Positions 45,169-56,646 of a stretch of 64,000 bases of DNA are shown one piece after another; the first letter of the stretch is position 1; each line of letters begins with the position of its first letter. The stretch lies in contig NW_026016655.1 of NCBI RefSeq assembly GCF_020379485.1, forward strand, positions 267,501-331,500, written 5' to 3'. The position numbers and the translations under genes were made by a program. The stretch comes from Brassica napus (lineage: Eukaryota > Streptophyta > Magnoliopsida > Brassicales > Brassicaceae). The notes under the pieces are model-generated. The model was not told the DNA's origin. It saw only the letters and a program-made list of their open reading frames with translations, and did not search any database.

Positions 45169-45280
45169 ACATGAGGATTTACTATTCAAGCTCGGACTTT
45201 CGCATATTAATTCCATCCATCACGCCTAACTTGCCAAACATGCCTAACCGCACGCTAGGATCCCCCCATGCATGATCCTA

Positions 45281-45298
45281 ACGGGCTGGGGGGCTAAC
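45281..45298 (+). other. E5 polypurine tract
   Basis: CGGGCTGGGGGGCTAAC-type G-rich tract immediately before the 3' LTR. Confidence 0.6.
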
Positions 45299-47117
45299 TG
45301 TTGGGGTCAAAAACGGTTACGACGGAATTACCATCCGAAAATCCTCAGAGATCGTATTTCCGAAAGAGTTAAAGAAGGGATGTAAAAATAAACTATACGA
45401 GGTTATTTCTACGAAGAAGTATTCTTTGGGATTCAAACCAAACGATCGTCCCGCTCGGTCACTACGTAGCAACCAAGCTCGGGCCAAAGCTCGGTCGCTA
45501 CGTAGCGACCGAGCTCAAGCCAAAGCTCGGTCGCTACGTAGCGACCGAGCGATCGTCCCGCTCGGTCGCTACGTAGCGACCGAGCTCGAGCCAAAGCTCG
45601 GTCGCTACGTAGCGACCGAGCGATCGTCCCGCTCGGTCGCTACGTAGCGACCGAGCTCAGCCAAGCTCGGTCGCTACGTAGCGACCGAGCGATCGTCCCG
45701 CTCGGTCGCTACGTAGCGACCGAGCTCGAGCCAAAGCTCGGTCGCTACGTAGCGACCGAGCGATCGTCCCGCTCGGTCGCTACGTAGCGACCGAGCTCGA
45801 GCCAAAGCTCGGTCGCTACGTAGCGACCGAGCGATCGTCCCGCTCGGTCGCTACGTAGCGACCGAGCTCAGCCAAGCTCGGTCGCTACGTAGCGACCGAG
45901 CGATCGTCCCGCTCGGTCGCTACGTAGCGACCGAGCTCGAGCCAAAGCTCGGTCGCTACGTAGCGACCGAGCGGGACGCGGTCGCTACGTAGCGACCGAG
46001 CTCGAGCCAAAGCTCGGTCGCTACGTAGCGACCGAGCGATCGTCCCGCTCGGTCGCTACGTAGCGACCGAGCTCAGCCAAGCTCGGTCGCTACGTAGCGA
46101 CCGAGCGATCGTCCCGCTCGGTCGCTACGTAGCGACCGAGCTCAAGCCGAAGCTCGGTCGCTACGTAGCGACCGAGCGATCGTCCCGCTCGGTCGCTACG
46201 TAGCGACCGAGCTCAAGCCGAAGCTCGGTCGCTACGTAGCGACCGAGCACTCGTTTCGCTCGGTCGCTACATAGCGATCGGGCTCGAGCCAAAGTTCGGT
46301 CGCTGTGTAGCGATTGAACCTTTCCGAACATCGATACGACACCAGTCCTTGCATTCTCGTCAAACCTTCGAATGCTATCTCCCGAAGACCGTAGCAAGCT
46401 CAGTCTATGTTTCCCGCTATTCTAATTCATCGATCAAACTTCGCGGATTAGAAACCGCGGAAAACTCGTAGTAAACGTGTCGAGTCGGAAGACGGCCCAA
46501 AGGGACCTAAAACACGACTCGAGGCCCATCCTACGATTTTTCCTAACCAAAAGCCCGTGAACCACAGCATGGTTCGCGCTTGGCCCGCGAGGAAGGATAA
46601 ATGTCAAGTTTCCGCGGATAAATACGGAAGTTTTGAAGATAATTGTGAAGATCGGGAAAAATGGAATATCTCCATTTTTATGCTATGACGGCCTAAGGGC
46701 AGAAGAGTAAAAGCGTAAACCGACCTTGGAGCTAGTATATAAGGAGTCCTAGGCGAGGAGCAGGGGGAGAACTTTTTCAGAGCAAACTTAGCACTTAGAG
46801 CGATTTAGGCAACTTTCCGTTTTTGTTATTTCGAGCTGCGACTCAATTAGGTTTAGCCGTCTTAGGGTTGCTAGAACTAGGAATCTCGCCGACAGCTCTC
46901 GAGCCCAGGCTTATACCTTGTTGTAACGCTCATACGCAGATTCGGAATAAGATCTATTTTGCCCTCTTTTCGATTTCTTATTTTTATCGTTGTTATTCTC
47001 GTGTTCTGATTGCTTGACGTGTGGTAATTAACAGATATCCGGGTCCTCTGGGAAACTAGGGTTTTCTTAGTTTCCTTATTTAAACGGAAATCGACAGTGC
47101 GAATTTCGGTTCCCACA
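45299..47117 (+). repeat. E5 3' LTR
   Basis: 1819 bp. It starts TGTTGGGGTC and ends CCCACA. It is near-identical to the 5' LTR outside the array. TATATAAG is at 46736-46743. Confidence 0.93.
45444..46312. repeat. Palindrome array in E5 3' LTR (~22 perfect copies)
   Basis: Same half-site GCTCGGTCGCTAC and spacers as the 5' array, with about six fewer palindromes. One unit near 45970 has an aberrant spacer (GGGACGCGG). Confidence 0.95.
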
Positions 47118-47122
47118 ATTCT
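47118..47122. repeat. E5 target-site duplication, right
   Basis: ATTCT directly after the LTR end CCCACA. Removing E5 plus one copy rejoins the E4 protease. Confidence 0.92.
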
Positions 47123-47387
47123 TAAGGCAGACCACAACCAGATCCACAGGCATAACTCTATCCTAGATCACTATTAGGATATCCTTTACTCGCCCTAATG
47201 AATGCATTACTTTCCCACCGGCCGCATTCACTATGCAAGGATCATCCTCCGTTCCCATCTGGAACAACCCTTTTCCGATCATATCTGGGCTCACAAAGCT
47301 GTGTGTAGCTCCAGTATCAAACAGTACGTGTGTTTCCACAACACCAATACATAGGGTCCCTACATAAGACCCCCCTTTTCTAATCAT
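47123..47387 (-). pseudogene. E4 protease, interrupted by E5
   Basis: The minus strand contains VLFDTGATHSFVSPDMI, the catalytic D-T-G of a retropepsin. A stop follows ILIVI near 47163. The domain is cut at 47122 by E5; the remaining part (LEVILGMDWLGKNRATLD) lies at 37489 downward. Confidence 0.85.
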
Positions 47388-48984
47388 CTAATCCATTCTA
47401 AGTTCTGTACCATGCCAATCTACTGAATTGAAAAAGAATGGATCAAGAATGTTACCAGTGATCGCTAGGAACGGTCCAGCCTCTGCTGCGTCCTTGGTCA
47501 GTTCATACACATGCGGTGCTGAGGTCTGACCTCGGATCTGGCTTGGCTTGCTGGCCTCCCCACGTCCTGTAGCCTCAGCTTGCATCTTGGGAATTTCCCA
47601 GCGTAGGTGTCCCGTATTGCTGCAGTAATGACAGCTTCTGGGGTCACTCCCCGAGCCCTTTCCACGGTTCTCTGACCGTCCAGGACAGTCTCGAGCAAAG
47701 TCGCCCATCTTGCCACAATGGGTGCAAGCCCCCATTGCCTTCCAACACTCTCTACCATGATGCCTTCCGCATGAAGGACACTCCGGCCTATCACTTGAGG
47801 CCTTGCCCCCTTCAGCCGTGTCCCTCTTTCTCTTCTGGTCGCTTCCGGATCCATTAGAAGCCGTGTGGCCCCTAGACTTCAGCTTGGCCTTCGACCAAGT
47901 TAGTCTCCACCCTAGCCATGCGTTCCACCAGTTCAGATACTGTCTGGAAGTGACCAACAGAGAAATAGGTTCGAAGTTCGACCCTTAGTCCGTGAACAAA
48001 CCTACGTATCTGTACCATCTCCTCCTCAAACTCCTTGCCCACATATCGTCTGAGCCGGTTGAACTTCTCTTCGTACTCACGTACTGTCATGCGTCCTTGA
48101 GTCAAGTCTAGGAACTGAGACTCCAGACGGTCCCAAGCTTCAGCCGGGAAGCATTTGTGGTTGAACTCCACCTCGAAGTCTGAGAACCGCTCAATTGTCC
48201 CATTGGTGCATTTGTCCAGCGCTAACCACCAGTTATGTGCGTCACCTTCCAGGAAGTGAACCGCAATGTCCTTCTTGTACTCCTCTGGGCAACGAGTTGA
48301 GCTGAAATTCAGAGCCAATCTGCACCTCCACTCTTCTGCCTCAATGGGATCAGAACTACCAGCAAACTGCTTCGTACCCACCTTGGAGATGTGAGCTAGA
48401 AGGCTCAAGTAATCCACTCTCCTAACTGGACAAGCTGGCGGATTGATCTCCATTACCTCAGCTTCAACCGTAGTTCGGTCCTCGGCTGTCCTGGCAGCTG
48501 TTCGGGCTACTTGTGCAGCTGCACGAGCTACACCAGCTGCTGTCCCAGCTGTCCTAGCTGCTCTCTGAGTTTCCTGAACCGTCGCCTGAGCTCGGGTCAT
48601 CTGGCCAACCGATGAGTTCACAAAAGAGGTAAATGCCTGCGTGAAAGCCAACATCTGAGTTCCCATGGCCTTAACCACATCCATCACCTCGCGCATAGAT
48701 GGCTCGGCCAACTCCTCCGCCCCATCTCCAGGTCCGGTCTTTTCTCCTGCATGGGAGGAATTAGCTTCCTCCTCCCGTCCCTCTTCTTGTTGCTCGTCCA
48801 GGTTATCAACCTGAACCTCAGTAGGCAGGAACGTCGCTAAGGGTTCCCCAATCTCCTCATTAACCAGCCCTGTCTAGGTTGGTAACACTTGAGTGGGGTT
48901 GGCCCCATCTCCTACGACCGGTCCAGAGCCACCAGCCGCTTCCTTGCGCTTCCGGGACTTAGTCCGCTTAGTTCCCTTAGGCAA
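47388..48984 (-). pseudogene. E4 gag (start lost, stop, frameshift, knuckles damaged)
   Basis: From 48984 the minus strand reads LPKGTKRTKSRKRK, beginning TTG, probably a mutated ATG. TAG follows at 48876-48874 and the frame then continues to 47872. It contains the gag core (GSSDPIEAEEWRCRLALNF, CPEEYKKDIAVHFLEGDAHN, EFNHKCFPAEAWDRLESQFL). A frameshift near 47880 leads into the nucleocapsid part: CTHCGKMGDFARDC has Asp in place of the zinc-binding His, and CHYCSNTGH lacks its last Cys. Gag is thus broken at four levels. Confidence 0.85.
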
Positions 48985-49128
48985 AAACACTTAGTGTTAG
49001 TCCAAATGTATAAACAAAGCAACATCAAACCAAACAAACACAAACAACCCGTGAGACCCAGCAGCCAGACGTGTGGTGAACACATAACCCAAACCAATCC
49101 TAGAATCAAGCATGCTCTGATACCAACT
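48985..49128 (-). other. E4 untranslated leader and primer site
   Basis: A 144-bp leader. The minus-strand TGGTATCAGAGC primer site (tRNA-iMet) is at 49125-49114, 3 bp from the LTR end. Confidence 0.9.
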
Positions 49129-50792
49129 TGTAAGACCCGATCCCGGCTCTTAAGCCCAAACTGATCTGCGGCCTTAACCTTTCAATCTATGTCCGAGTGA
49201 ACCAAGTTTTAAGTCTTATCTTTCTAAATTCAATTCAATTCAATTCAACTGAGGTTCAATACAATAAATCTAAACAAGGAAACAAAAGGGGCAAATCAAT
49301 TGTATAAATATAAACTGAGATTGATACATCATTCTTAGGTTCGTCCTAATAAGTTATACACACTTAGTCGAACATAAGTTCACAAGTTGCACAATAGGCT
49401 ATCAGTATTTCACATCTATCTACGATGATCCATTCACCACACATCTTCCCATGGCCTGAGTCTTTACGGTGCATTTGCCTTACCACGGTCCATGTCTGAT
49501 CCTGAAAACACACAAGACACAATGCACATTCATAAGGCCGATATCCTAACATCTAGTCTAGATAAGCATGGTTCGGCTACTTAGAATCTATAACCTGTCC
49601 AAACCAACATACTCAAATAAATTCCCAAAAACTAATTAAAATTCATGATAATCCCTGATAAATCCCAACTGAGAGATTCCCATAAACAGTTTCCAACGAA
49701 ACACACTAGAACATCCAAATCCGACCATGAACAGTCCGACCAAAGGCCAAGGACTTGAATACTGAACCGGCCAGGGCCTTGGTTCAGTGTTCCCTTTATG
49801 AACAGAACAAACGAACACAATAATCTGATAGGACAAGCAAATCTAAAGAGATAGAGAGAGTAGATGTAGGCGCATAGCAAACCGGCCACAAGCCCGATCA
49901 GATCATCAACCGGCTAGGGCCGATCGCTTGCCGTCCACACCACTGACCTTAGGCGTTCTCTCCCCAGGCGCCATCTCCTTCTCTTTGTCCTTCTCTCTGT
50001 CTCTCTGTCTGGTATCCATATCCTCAGGCCTTGCGTCCCACGATCCGGTTTCTCCTGGAACGGCCAAGCCTCTCGCTGGTTCTTTCCTTGGATCGCCGGT
50101 TCTCTCTTCTCTTTTTGGGGTTTGTCTCTCACGATTTTGGCAGAGGTTCCCCTCAAGAATTATGTGTCAAATTCTGGATCCAGGGCTCTGTATTTATAGA
50201 GAGAGGGAGTCGGAACTGCCATGGGGCCGAAGGGGTGGGAGTTGTAACCAAAAAGGTGTCTCTCTCTCCCTTGCAACCGTTCAGCAATAACTGCCCCCAA
50301 CCGGTCCTTAACTGCCTCCAACTGCTCCTGTCCCTGTCGGTTCTCTATCCTGAAGCCAAGGCCAAGCCCTTTAACTGACCATCCATACCGTGGCCGCACC
50401 ATCTAACCAAACCACCATAACCGTCCTTGTAACCGCCCCAACCGTCCCGAACCTGAACACTCGGCCCAGCTGAGTTTTAGCTGACTGCTAGCTGGTCCCA
50501 GCTGAGTGAGCTAGTCCTTCTAGCTCCACGAGCTGATGCATACTTACTGAGCTCCCATTGAGCTTCCCTGAGCTGCCCAAGCTCGGCCGCTGTACCGTCC
50601 AGCTCCCATATCACTCGTCCAGCTCTATTAAACCAATTCTTTCTTCACCCTGGTTAAGTCTCAACACTTTGATGCCCTTAACCCTATGTCTGAGCCATGA
50701 TACGCTTGTCTACTGGTCTAATGACCTGACTGGTGCGTCTCCCCTCACCATGGCTCGTCCCAACGATCCTATCTCTGACCGGGGACATGACA
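49129..50792 (-). repeat. E4 5' LTR
   Basis: 1664 bp. The plus strand reads TGTAAGACCC to GGGGACATGACA. The TATA box TATAAATA is on the minus strand at 50198-50191. The U3 side is rich in AGCTGA/CAGCTC motifs, shared with 12803-14695. Confidence 0.9.
50191..50198 (-). promoter_or_regulatory. E4 5' LTR TATA box
   Basis: Minus strand TATAAATA, followed by CAGAGCCC. It is consistent with a transcription start inside the LTR about 30 bp on. Confidence 0.6.
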
Positions 50793-52256
50793 AACTGTTT
50801 GGGTGATTTTGGCCTACTTGGGCTGTCTGTTCAGTACACACATGACGTCCGTGGGTGTCCGCCAGCACACACAGGACGTCTGTGGCTGTCTGTCAGCACA
50901 CACAGAACATCATTTGCTGTCTGTGTGTGTCTGTGTGTGTTCAGCACACACAGGACGTCCGTGGCTGTCCATCAGTACACATATCAGCACGCTGGTCCTT
51001 GGACTCAGCACGCTGGCCCTTCCCGTGGACTGTTCGGGGATTTTGGCCCACGTGGGCTGTCCGTTCAGTACACACAGGATGTCCGTGGGTGTGCGCCAGC
51101 ACACACAGGACGTCTGTGGCTGTCCGTCAGCAAACACAGGTTGTCCGTGGCTGTTCGTGTGTGTATGTGTGTGTCCGTCAGCACACACAGGACGTCCGTG
51201 GCTGTCCATCAGTACACATATCAGCACGTTGGTCCTTGACTCAGTATGCTGACCCTTCCCGTGGACTGTTAGGGTGATTTTGGCCCGCGTGGGCTGTCTG
51301 TTCAGTACACACAGAACGTCAGTGGGTATCCGTCAGCACACACAGGACGTCCGTGTGTGTCCGTCAGCACACATAAGACGTCCGTGACTGTCCGTGTGTG
51401 TCCGTCAGCACACACAGAGCGTCTGTGGCTGTCCATCAGTACACATATCAGCATGTTGGTCCTTAGACTCAGCACGCTGACCCTTCATGTGGACTGTTCG
51501 GGTGATTTTGGCCCACGTGGGCTGTCTCTTCAGTACACATAGGACGTTCGTGGGTGTCCGCCAGCACACACAGGAAGTCCGTGGCTGTCCGTTAGCACAC
51601 ACAGGACGTCCGTGGCTGTCCATGTGTGTCCGTGTGTGTCCGTCAGCACACACAGGACGTCTGTGGCTGTCCATCAGTACACATATCAGCACGCTGGTCC
51701 TTGGACTCAGCACGCTGGCCCTTGCTGTGGACTATTCGGGTGATTTTGGCCCACGTAGGCTTTCTGTTCAGTACACAAAGGACGTCCGTGGGTGTCCGTC
51801 AGCACACACATGACGTCTGTGTGTGTCCGTCAGCACATACAGGATGTCCGTTGCTGTCCGTTTGTGTCTGTGTGTGCCCGTCAGCACACACAGGACGTCT
51901 GTGGCTGTCCATCAGTACACAAATCAGCAAGTTGGTCCTTGGACTCAGCAGGGTGACCCTTCCCGTGGACTGTTCGGGTGATTTTGGCCCACGTGGGCTG
52001 TCTGTTCATTACACACAGGACGTCTGTGGCTGTCCGCCAGCACACACAGAACGTCCGTGGCTGTCCGTGTGTGTCCGTCTGTGTCCGTCAGCACACACAT
52101 GACGTCCGTGGCTGTCCATCAGTAATTATATCAGCACGTTGGTCCTTGGACTCAGCACGCTGGCCCTTCCCGTAGACTGTTCGGGTGATTTTGGCCCACG
52201 TGGGCTGTCTGTTCAGTACACACAGGACGTCTGTGGGTATCCGCCAGCAAACACAG
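50793..52256 (-). repeat. Inverted spacer-repeat array, left part
   Basis: Reverse complement of the 14696-21620 repeat: TTTGGCCCACGTGGGCTGTC, GGACTCAGCACGCTGG and CATCAGTACACATATCAGCA recur every ~220-250 bp. About six units. It is bounded by the E4 LTR at left and E6 at right. Confidence 0.9.
52252..52256. repeat. E6 target-site duplication, left
   Basis: CACAG, identical to 62723-62727. Confidence 0.85.
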
Positions 52257-54910
52257 TGTAATAACCCTTATGAGCCAATAAATTTTTTGTCGAGAAAAAT
52301 CCCGCTCGACCAGTTTTTAGTTGGTTTAACAAGGATTAATAAAAATAAAAATCGACCCGGTAGATTAATTTCTCGAAGGGACTGTCTTGTGGTTGAAAGA
52401 CCTTCACTTGATAGTTTGGTCGAGTCTTAAATATTTTGGTCGAATTTTTATTAAACTGGAAGAGATTTTCCGAGAACAAGACGAGAGCCAAAGACAAGGA
52501 ATATTTGGTTGAAAAATTATTGAAAATTATCAACCAACTGCTACAAGTAATTTTGGATCATACTCATGTCTTCCACCAGCCTGGTTGCTCAGTCTTTAAT
52601 CACATGACTTGCACCTGCCTGCTTGCCTAGCTTCTTCAGTAACTGTCACATGACAATCACAAGCTGCCCGCTTGCCTTGTTTCTTAGATTGTAATGTGAG
52701 AAGCACATGAAAGGGCTGGAGTTTCTTCAGGTTAAGGAAAGGACAGCGGCTTGTGCTGAGAGTGCTGAAGCAGCTGGCCAGCTGTCCCCACTCAGCTTAG
52801 CTTTGTCCTGAGTGAAACCCTCACCTGAAGCAAGCTAACCTCATATTTAACCCCTCTCCAGCTGCTTCCCACGTTCAGAACCCTGCAGAAAAACCTAGAC
52901 AATTTCAGTGAGAAAGAGAGAAAGAAGAACAGAAAAATCAGTGAGAAAAATCAAGAAAATAAAGCAAGAAAATAATTGGTGGTGACCTAATCTTCAACCT
53001 TAGCTCAGTTTGTTACCTTGAGAAAGATCAGAAGGTGAGATTTTTAAATAAAACCCTAGACCTAGTTGAGTTCAGATCATGATCAGACCTTGATCTTTCT
53101 CTTTGATCAGTCCAGCCACAAGCTTACCTTGGAGAAGAGGATCAGCTGAGGCCATCTAATCCCTTGGTTCATCTTTGTAAGCTTTGGTCTCTTACCTCAG
53201 TCATGTCTTGATCAGAGCTAGTTGATGTTTACATAAGAACTTGGTCGGATCAGTTCTCTAAGTGGTGATATAGTTCAGATTTTGATTAATTTCGGTTTGA
53301 ATCAACCTCTTAGAATCACCAGCTATGATGTTTTGATCTGGCCTTGAGTAAACCGATTTGAACTCAGTCTGATCTTGTCCTGAACTTTGGTAGACTGACT
53401 AGAACCGAGCTGAACTTGTATAGTCTGAGCAGAACCAAGCTTGAACTGATCTGATCTAAGGTGTGAAGGCATGAACCGAACTGATCTTGTGATCATACCA
53501 CTCTGTTTCAGGTCAGAGGTAGAGTAAAGCTTGAAGTATCCAGTCCTGTCCATTCAGTCTCTTGGTCCATTCAGCCTTGTTCAAGTGGAACTCAAGTCTT
53601 GTCCAAGCCAATTTCAAGACTAATCTTTTGGTGAGTCTAGATAGATGTTGAGATTAATTGAGTTAGTAAAGTCTCTCAAGTTTATAAGAATGGTGTTATG
53701 TTTACTTATTGTGAACTATACATAAGAGTAATCAAAATGTTAAAGTAAGGTTAATCCTCATCTTAGTACTTGTGAACAAGTATTAATCTTAACTATGAAA
53801 TAATCATGGTTTAATTAAGGATTAATCTTGGTTTAATTAAGGATTAATCTTGGTTTAATTAAGGATTAATCTTGGTTTAATTGAGAATTAATCTGAGATT
53901 AATTAAAGAGTAATCATGATTAATTTAGTACTAATCTTGGATTAATTAAAGATTAATATGAGATTAATTAAGGATTAACCTAGGATTAATTAAGAGTTAA
54001 TTATGATTAATTAAGGATTAATTATGAATTAATTTTGGAATGATTATGGAAGTAAAATCATGTGAAGTCTTGTTATATTCACTATCCCTAAAGCCCCCGT
54101 ATTACCGTGACTTGGTCCTGTGAATGGAACAAGGTCATGAAGACACGATGATGGGGTAGCTCCCTGGAGACCGTGTACTGCATGACGATGCAGTGTCGGA
54201 TTGTTCATACCGGACATTCGACAATGATGGTGATGCTAACTCACTAGTCTCGGTTAGCCTTAGTGGTTTCTCGGGTCTAGTATATATATTGTATTATATG
54301 AGTATGGTAACGGGCGAGTGTTGTGGAAGTGATGTTTAAAATAAGAATTCACAATGATGATCGATATTAAAGTATAGTACTAGTACTTGCGTGATCATGT
54401 ATATGCATTTGATAATTGCTTGATTGTTATTGATTGTGTTGTGATTCTAGATTCACTGAGTAAACTAGTTGCTCATGACTCATTTTTGTGTGCAGGTAAA
54501 CCTTAGGCGGAAGACACTTAAATCTTTTGGACGGAAGGAGCGGCCAACCAGCGGTAGTATTTTGTTGTCCTTGCAACGTACGTTTTGATGTATATTTACT
54601 TAAAACGTTGTTGGGCGATAGACCGTAGGGTAAACTATAGCAGTTTGTAAGATGTTCAAAGTAAATAAATAATGTATAAAAGATGTTTATAAATCACGAG
54701 TTCTCATATGATATTAGTCCTTGTCCAGGACGAACAAACTATCGAATATTGCTTTATCGGGTTGAAAATCCTAGTGTAATATCCGATAGGAGTGTCTGTG
54801 TTCTTTGGTTGTTGGTCTAAGGTGATGGGATTTATTTCGAGAACCTCGGGTCGACCATCGGGGAACATCGACCGTGTCATTTCCTGTTATCTACGATCGG
54901 GTGTGTCACA
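52257..54910 (+). repeat. E6 5' LTR
   Basis: 2654 bp, TGTAATAACCC to GTGTGTCACA. Unusually long for a chromovirus. It contains AT-rich 22-bp subrepeats at about 53808-54040. Homologous to the E7 LTRs. Confidence 0.93.
53808..54040. repeat. AT-rich subrepeats in E6 5' LTR
   Basis: The unit is near GGTTTAATTAAGGATTAATC plus TT. Three to four units are near-perfect, then they grade into diverged GATTAATTAA variants. Counterparts are at about 61630-61870 and, reversed, 31490-31610. Confidence 0.85.
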
Positions 54911-54914
54911 AAGG

Positions 54915-54926
54915 TGGTATCAGAGC
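54915..54926 (+). other. E6 primer-binding site (tRNA-iMet)
   Basis: TGGTATCAGAGC, 4 bp after the LTR. The leader runs to 55077. Confidence 0.95.
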
Positions 54927-55077
54927 ATTGTTATACGATGCTAGAATGGGACTTGTTTTAAAAATAAACTTTCGAGTCAGAAAATGTGTCGCAAGGATAA
55001 TTAGGATATGCTGGTTCGTTCCTTCTTTTATAAATAGATAGACCTGGGTAGAAACTTACCATGATCTTTTGTTGCAG

Positions 55078-56525
55078 ATGCCACCGAGACAGGCACATCG
55101 TGGTGGACATTATCTACCGATACCTATTTCATCATCTTCAGACTCCTCGCCGCCATCTACTCCGGCACCACTTCCGACTCCTAGCTTTGAGGCTACACCT
55201 TCAGGCTCTAGCTTTGAGACTGACCCGTCTGAAGGGTCATATGATCAGACACCAGAGCACATTCCTTTGTCTCCAGACCCGTACTTTATGGACATCGAGG
55301 TGGATGTGGTACACGATAGTCCAGTGCATGGAGATCATCTCGCAGCCCTTGCATCTCCTGCCGCTCATATTCCACCGGCCCCTGCCGCTCATATTCCACC
55401 GGCCCCTGCCGCACCTATTCCGGCAGCACAACATCAACCAGCGCCAACCGATCCAGCTATGATAGCACTTCTGGAACTGATGGCTGAGATGGTGAATTTG
55501 CAATATCAAGCATTGAATGCACAGCGAGAAGCACAGCGTGCTGAGCCAGCTCCAGTACCTACCACTTCTCACCCGGACTTCCTGAAGATAGTCATGATTA
55601 TGAACAACTTGGGGACGAAGCATTACCAGGGAGGCATTGATCCCTTTGAAGCTGATGCGTGGCTTCACAATCTCGAGCAGAACTTTGCTGCAACCCGTTG
55701 TCCGGAAGAATTTAAAAAAGACGTGGCTGTTTACTATCTAGAGAAGGACGCCATCAGTTAGTGGTTATGCGTTCAATCTGAGTTGGGCTGACTTCCGTAC
55801 AGCGTTTGTTCGAAAGTACTTCCCACCGGAAGCCCGTGATCGATTGGAGATTAAATTCATGGAGCTAGTTCAGGGAGGATTATCTGTTAGGAAGTATGAG
55901 GCAGAGTTCACCCGTCTCAGGAAGTATGTCCCCTATGGTCGAGAGGACGAGATGATGATTATCCGTAAGTTCCTTCGAGGACTTAACCCATATATCAGGA
56001 GCAGACTTGAGGCAGTAGAGTTTCATCGACATGCTGATCTTGTTGAGCATGCTGTGAATGTTGAGGAGGCCATTGCTGCTGAGAGAGCTTCTTCTAGCAA
56101 TGCCACACAACCTAGACGTCCATCTGTTCCGTTCCAGCCTCAGCCGCATTCTGCTGTGCAGCGAGGACGGGGAGGTTAAGCTTTTCGGGGGGGGGGGGGG
56201 GGTCGATCTGGAGGTCCTAGACCTAGAACCCCAACTTGTTTCACTTGTGGCCAGCTGGGCCATGTTAGGAGAGATTGTCCGACGGTGGGACAGTTCCAAC
56301 CGGCTGTACCATCTCACATCACTTGTTTCACTTGTGGAGACCGAGGACATTACGCGACATCATGTCCACACACTCATCTTGCTCAGCCTGTTGTTTCGAG
56401 TGCTCGACCCGCCAGACCAGTTAACCCACCTTTACCCTTACCTCCTGCTAAGCGTCAAGCCACTGCTGGTAGGGCTTACGCTTTAGAGTTACCAGGACCA
56501 TCCGGACCACCTCAGGGTCCAATTT
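55078..56525 (+). pseudogene. E6 gag with two zinc knuckles (broken)
   Basis: ATG at 55078, directly after TTTTGTTGCAG, opens a Pro/Ala-rich N-terminus and a gag core (GIDPFEADAWLHNLEQNF, CPEEFKKDVAVYYLEKDAIS). TAG at 55759-55761 and a frameshift just after (before SWADFRTAF) move it to the frame ending at 56179. A run of 16 G at 56187-56202 shifts it again into the nucleocapsid frame with CFTCGQLGHVRRDC (from 56237) and CFTCGDRGHYATSC, both complete C-x2-C-x4-H-x4-C knuckles. Confidence 0.88.
56187..56202. repeat. G16 homopolymer in E6 gag
   Basis: Sixteen consecutive G within the Gly/Arg-rich linker before the knuckles. It is a likely slippage or sequencing-error site. Confidence 0.9.
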
Positions 56526-56646
56526 CAGGTTTGTTTTCTTACCCAATTGAGTGTTGCATAATTTTTTTAATGATTTGTGAATTAGTGATATAAAAAAATA
56601 AAATAATAAAAGTGGTTGAGTAAGTAATTGATGGTAAAGTCAATTA
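56526..56646. other. AT-rich intron-like insert between gag and protease
   Basis: About 120 bp of A+T-rich noncoding DNA, starting CAG|GTTTGT and ending near GACAAG|G. It looks intron-like, but removal at these sites (126 bp) does not bring the knuckle and protease frames into phase. Confidence 0.4.

Larger units (their letters stand above)
37490..47117 (+). mobile_element. E5: young non-autonomous Tat-like element with palindromic LTRs
   Basis: A 9628-bp insertion in the protease of E4, flanked by the perfect 5-bp duplication ATTCT (37485-37489 and 47118-47122). The LTRs (2036 and 1819 bp) begin TGTTGGGGTC and end TTCCCACA. Only about five substitutions are visible in ~1 kb of LTR outside the repeat arrays, so insertion is recent. 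Inside are gag and protease on the plus strand and a spliced-looking gene on the minus strand. RT, RNase H and integrase are absent. Gag style and antisense extra ORF suggest the Tat/Ogre side of Ty3/gypsy (inference). Confidence 0.9.
34056..50792 (-). mobile_element. E4: Tekay/Del-like chromovirus, host of nested E5
   Basis: On the minus strand: 5' LTR (50792 to 49129), tRNA-iMet primer site, gag with zinc knuckles, protease, [E5 insertion], RT-RNase H-integrase with a chromodomain-type C-terminus, and 245 bp of 3' LTR. The 3' LTR is cut at 34056, so target duplication cannot be tested. Its 5' LTR abuts inverted spacer repeats at 50793, indicating insertion into that array. Without E5 it would be about 7.1 kb. 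Confidence 0.88.

Noticed and set aside
44079..45229. Plus-strand ORFs of 144, 121 and 212 codons opposite the E5 antisense gene
   Set aside because: They are fragmented frames opposite one long frame with a splice-compatible continuation. The minus-strand reading is more coherent.
49928..50378. Plus-strand ORFs of 120 and 115 codons in the E4 LTR
   Set aside because: They lie antisense over the LTR TATA/R region and are not conserved as frames.
50812..52102. Minus- and plus-strand ORFs in the inverted array
   Set aside because: Same repeat artefact as at 14.7-21.8 kb, reversed.
56526..56646. True intron between E6 gag and protease
   Set aside because: The visible GT/AG pair spans 126 bp, a multiple of three, while the flanking frames differ, so splicing would not restore phase.
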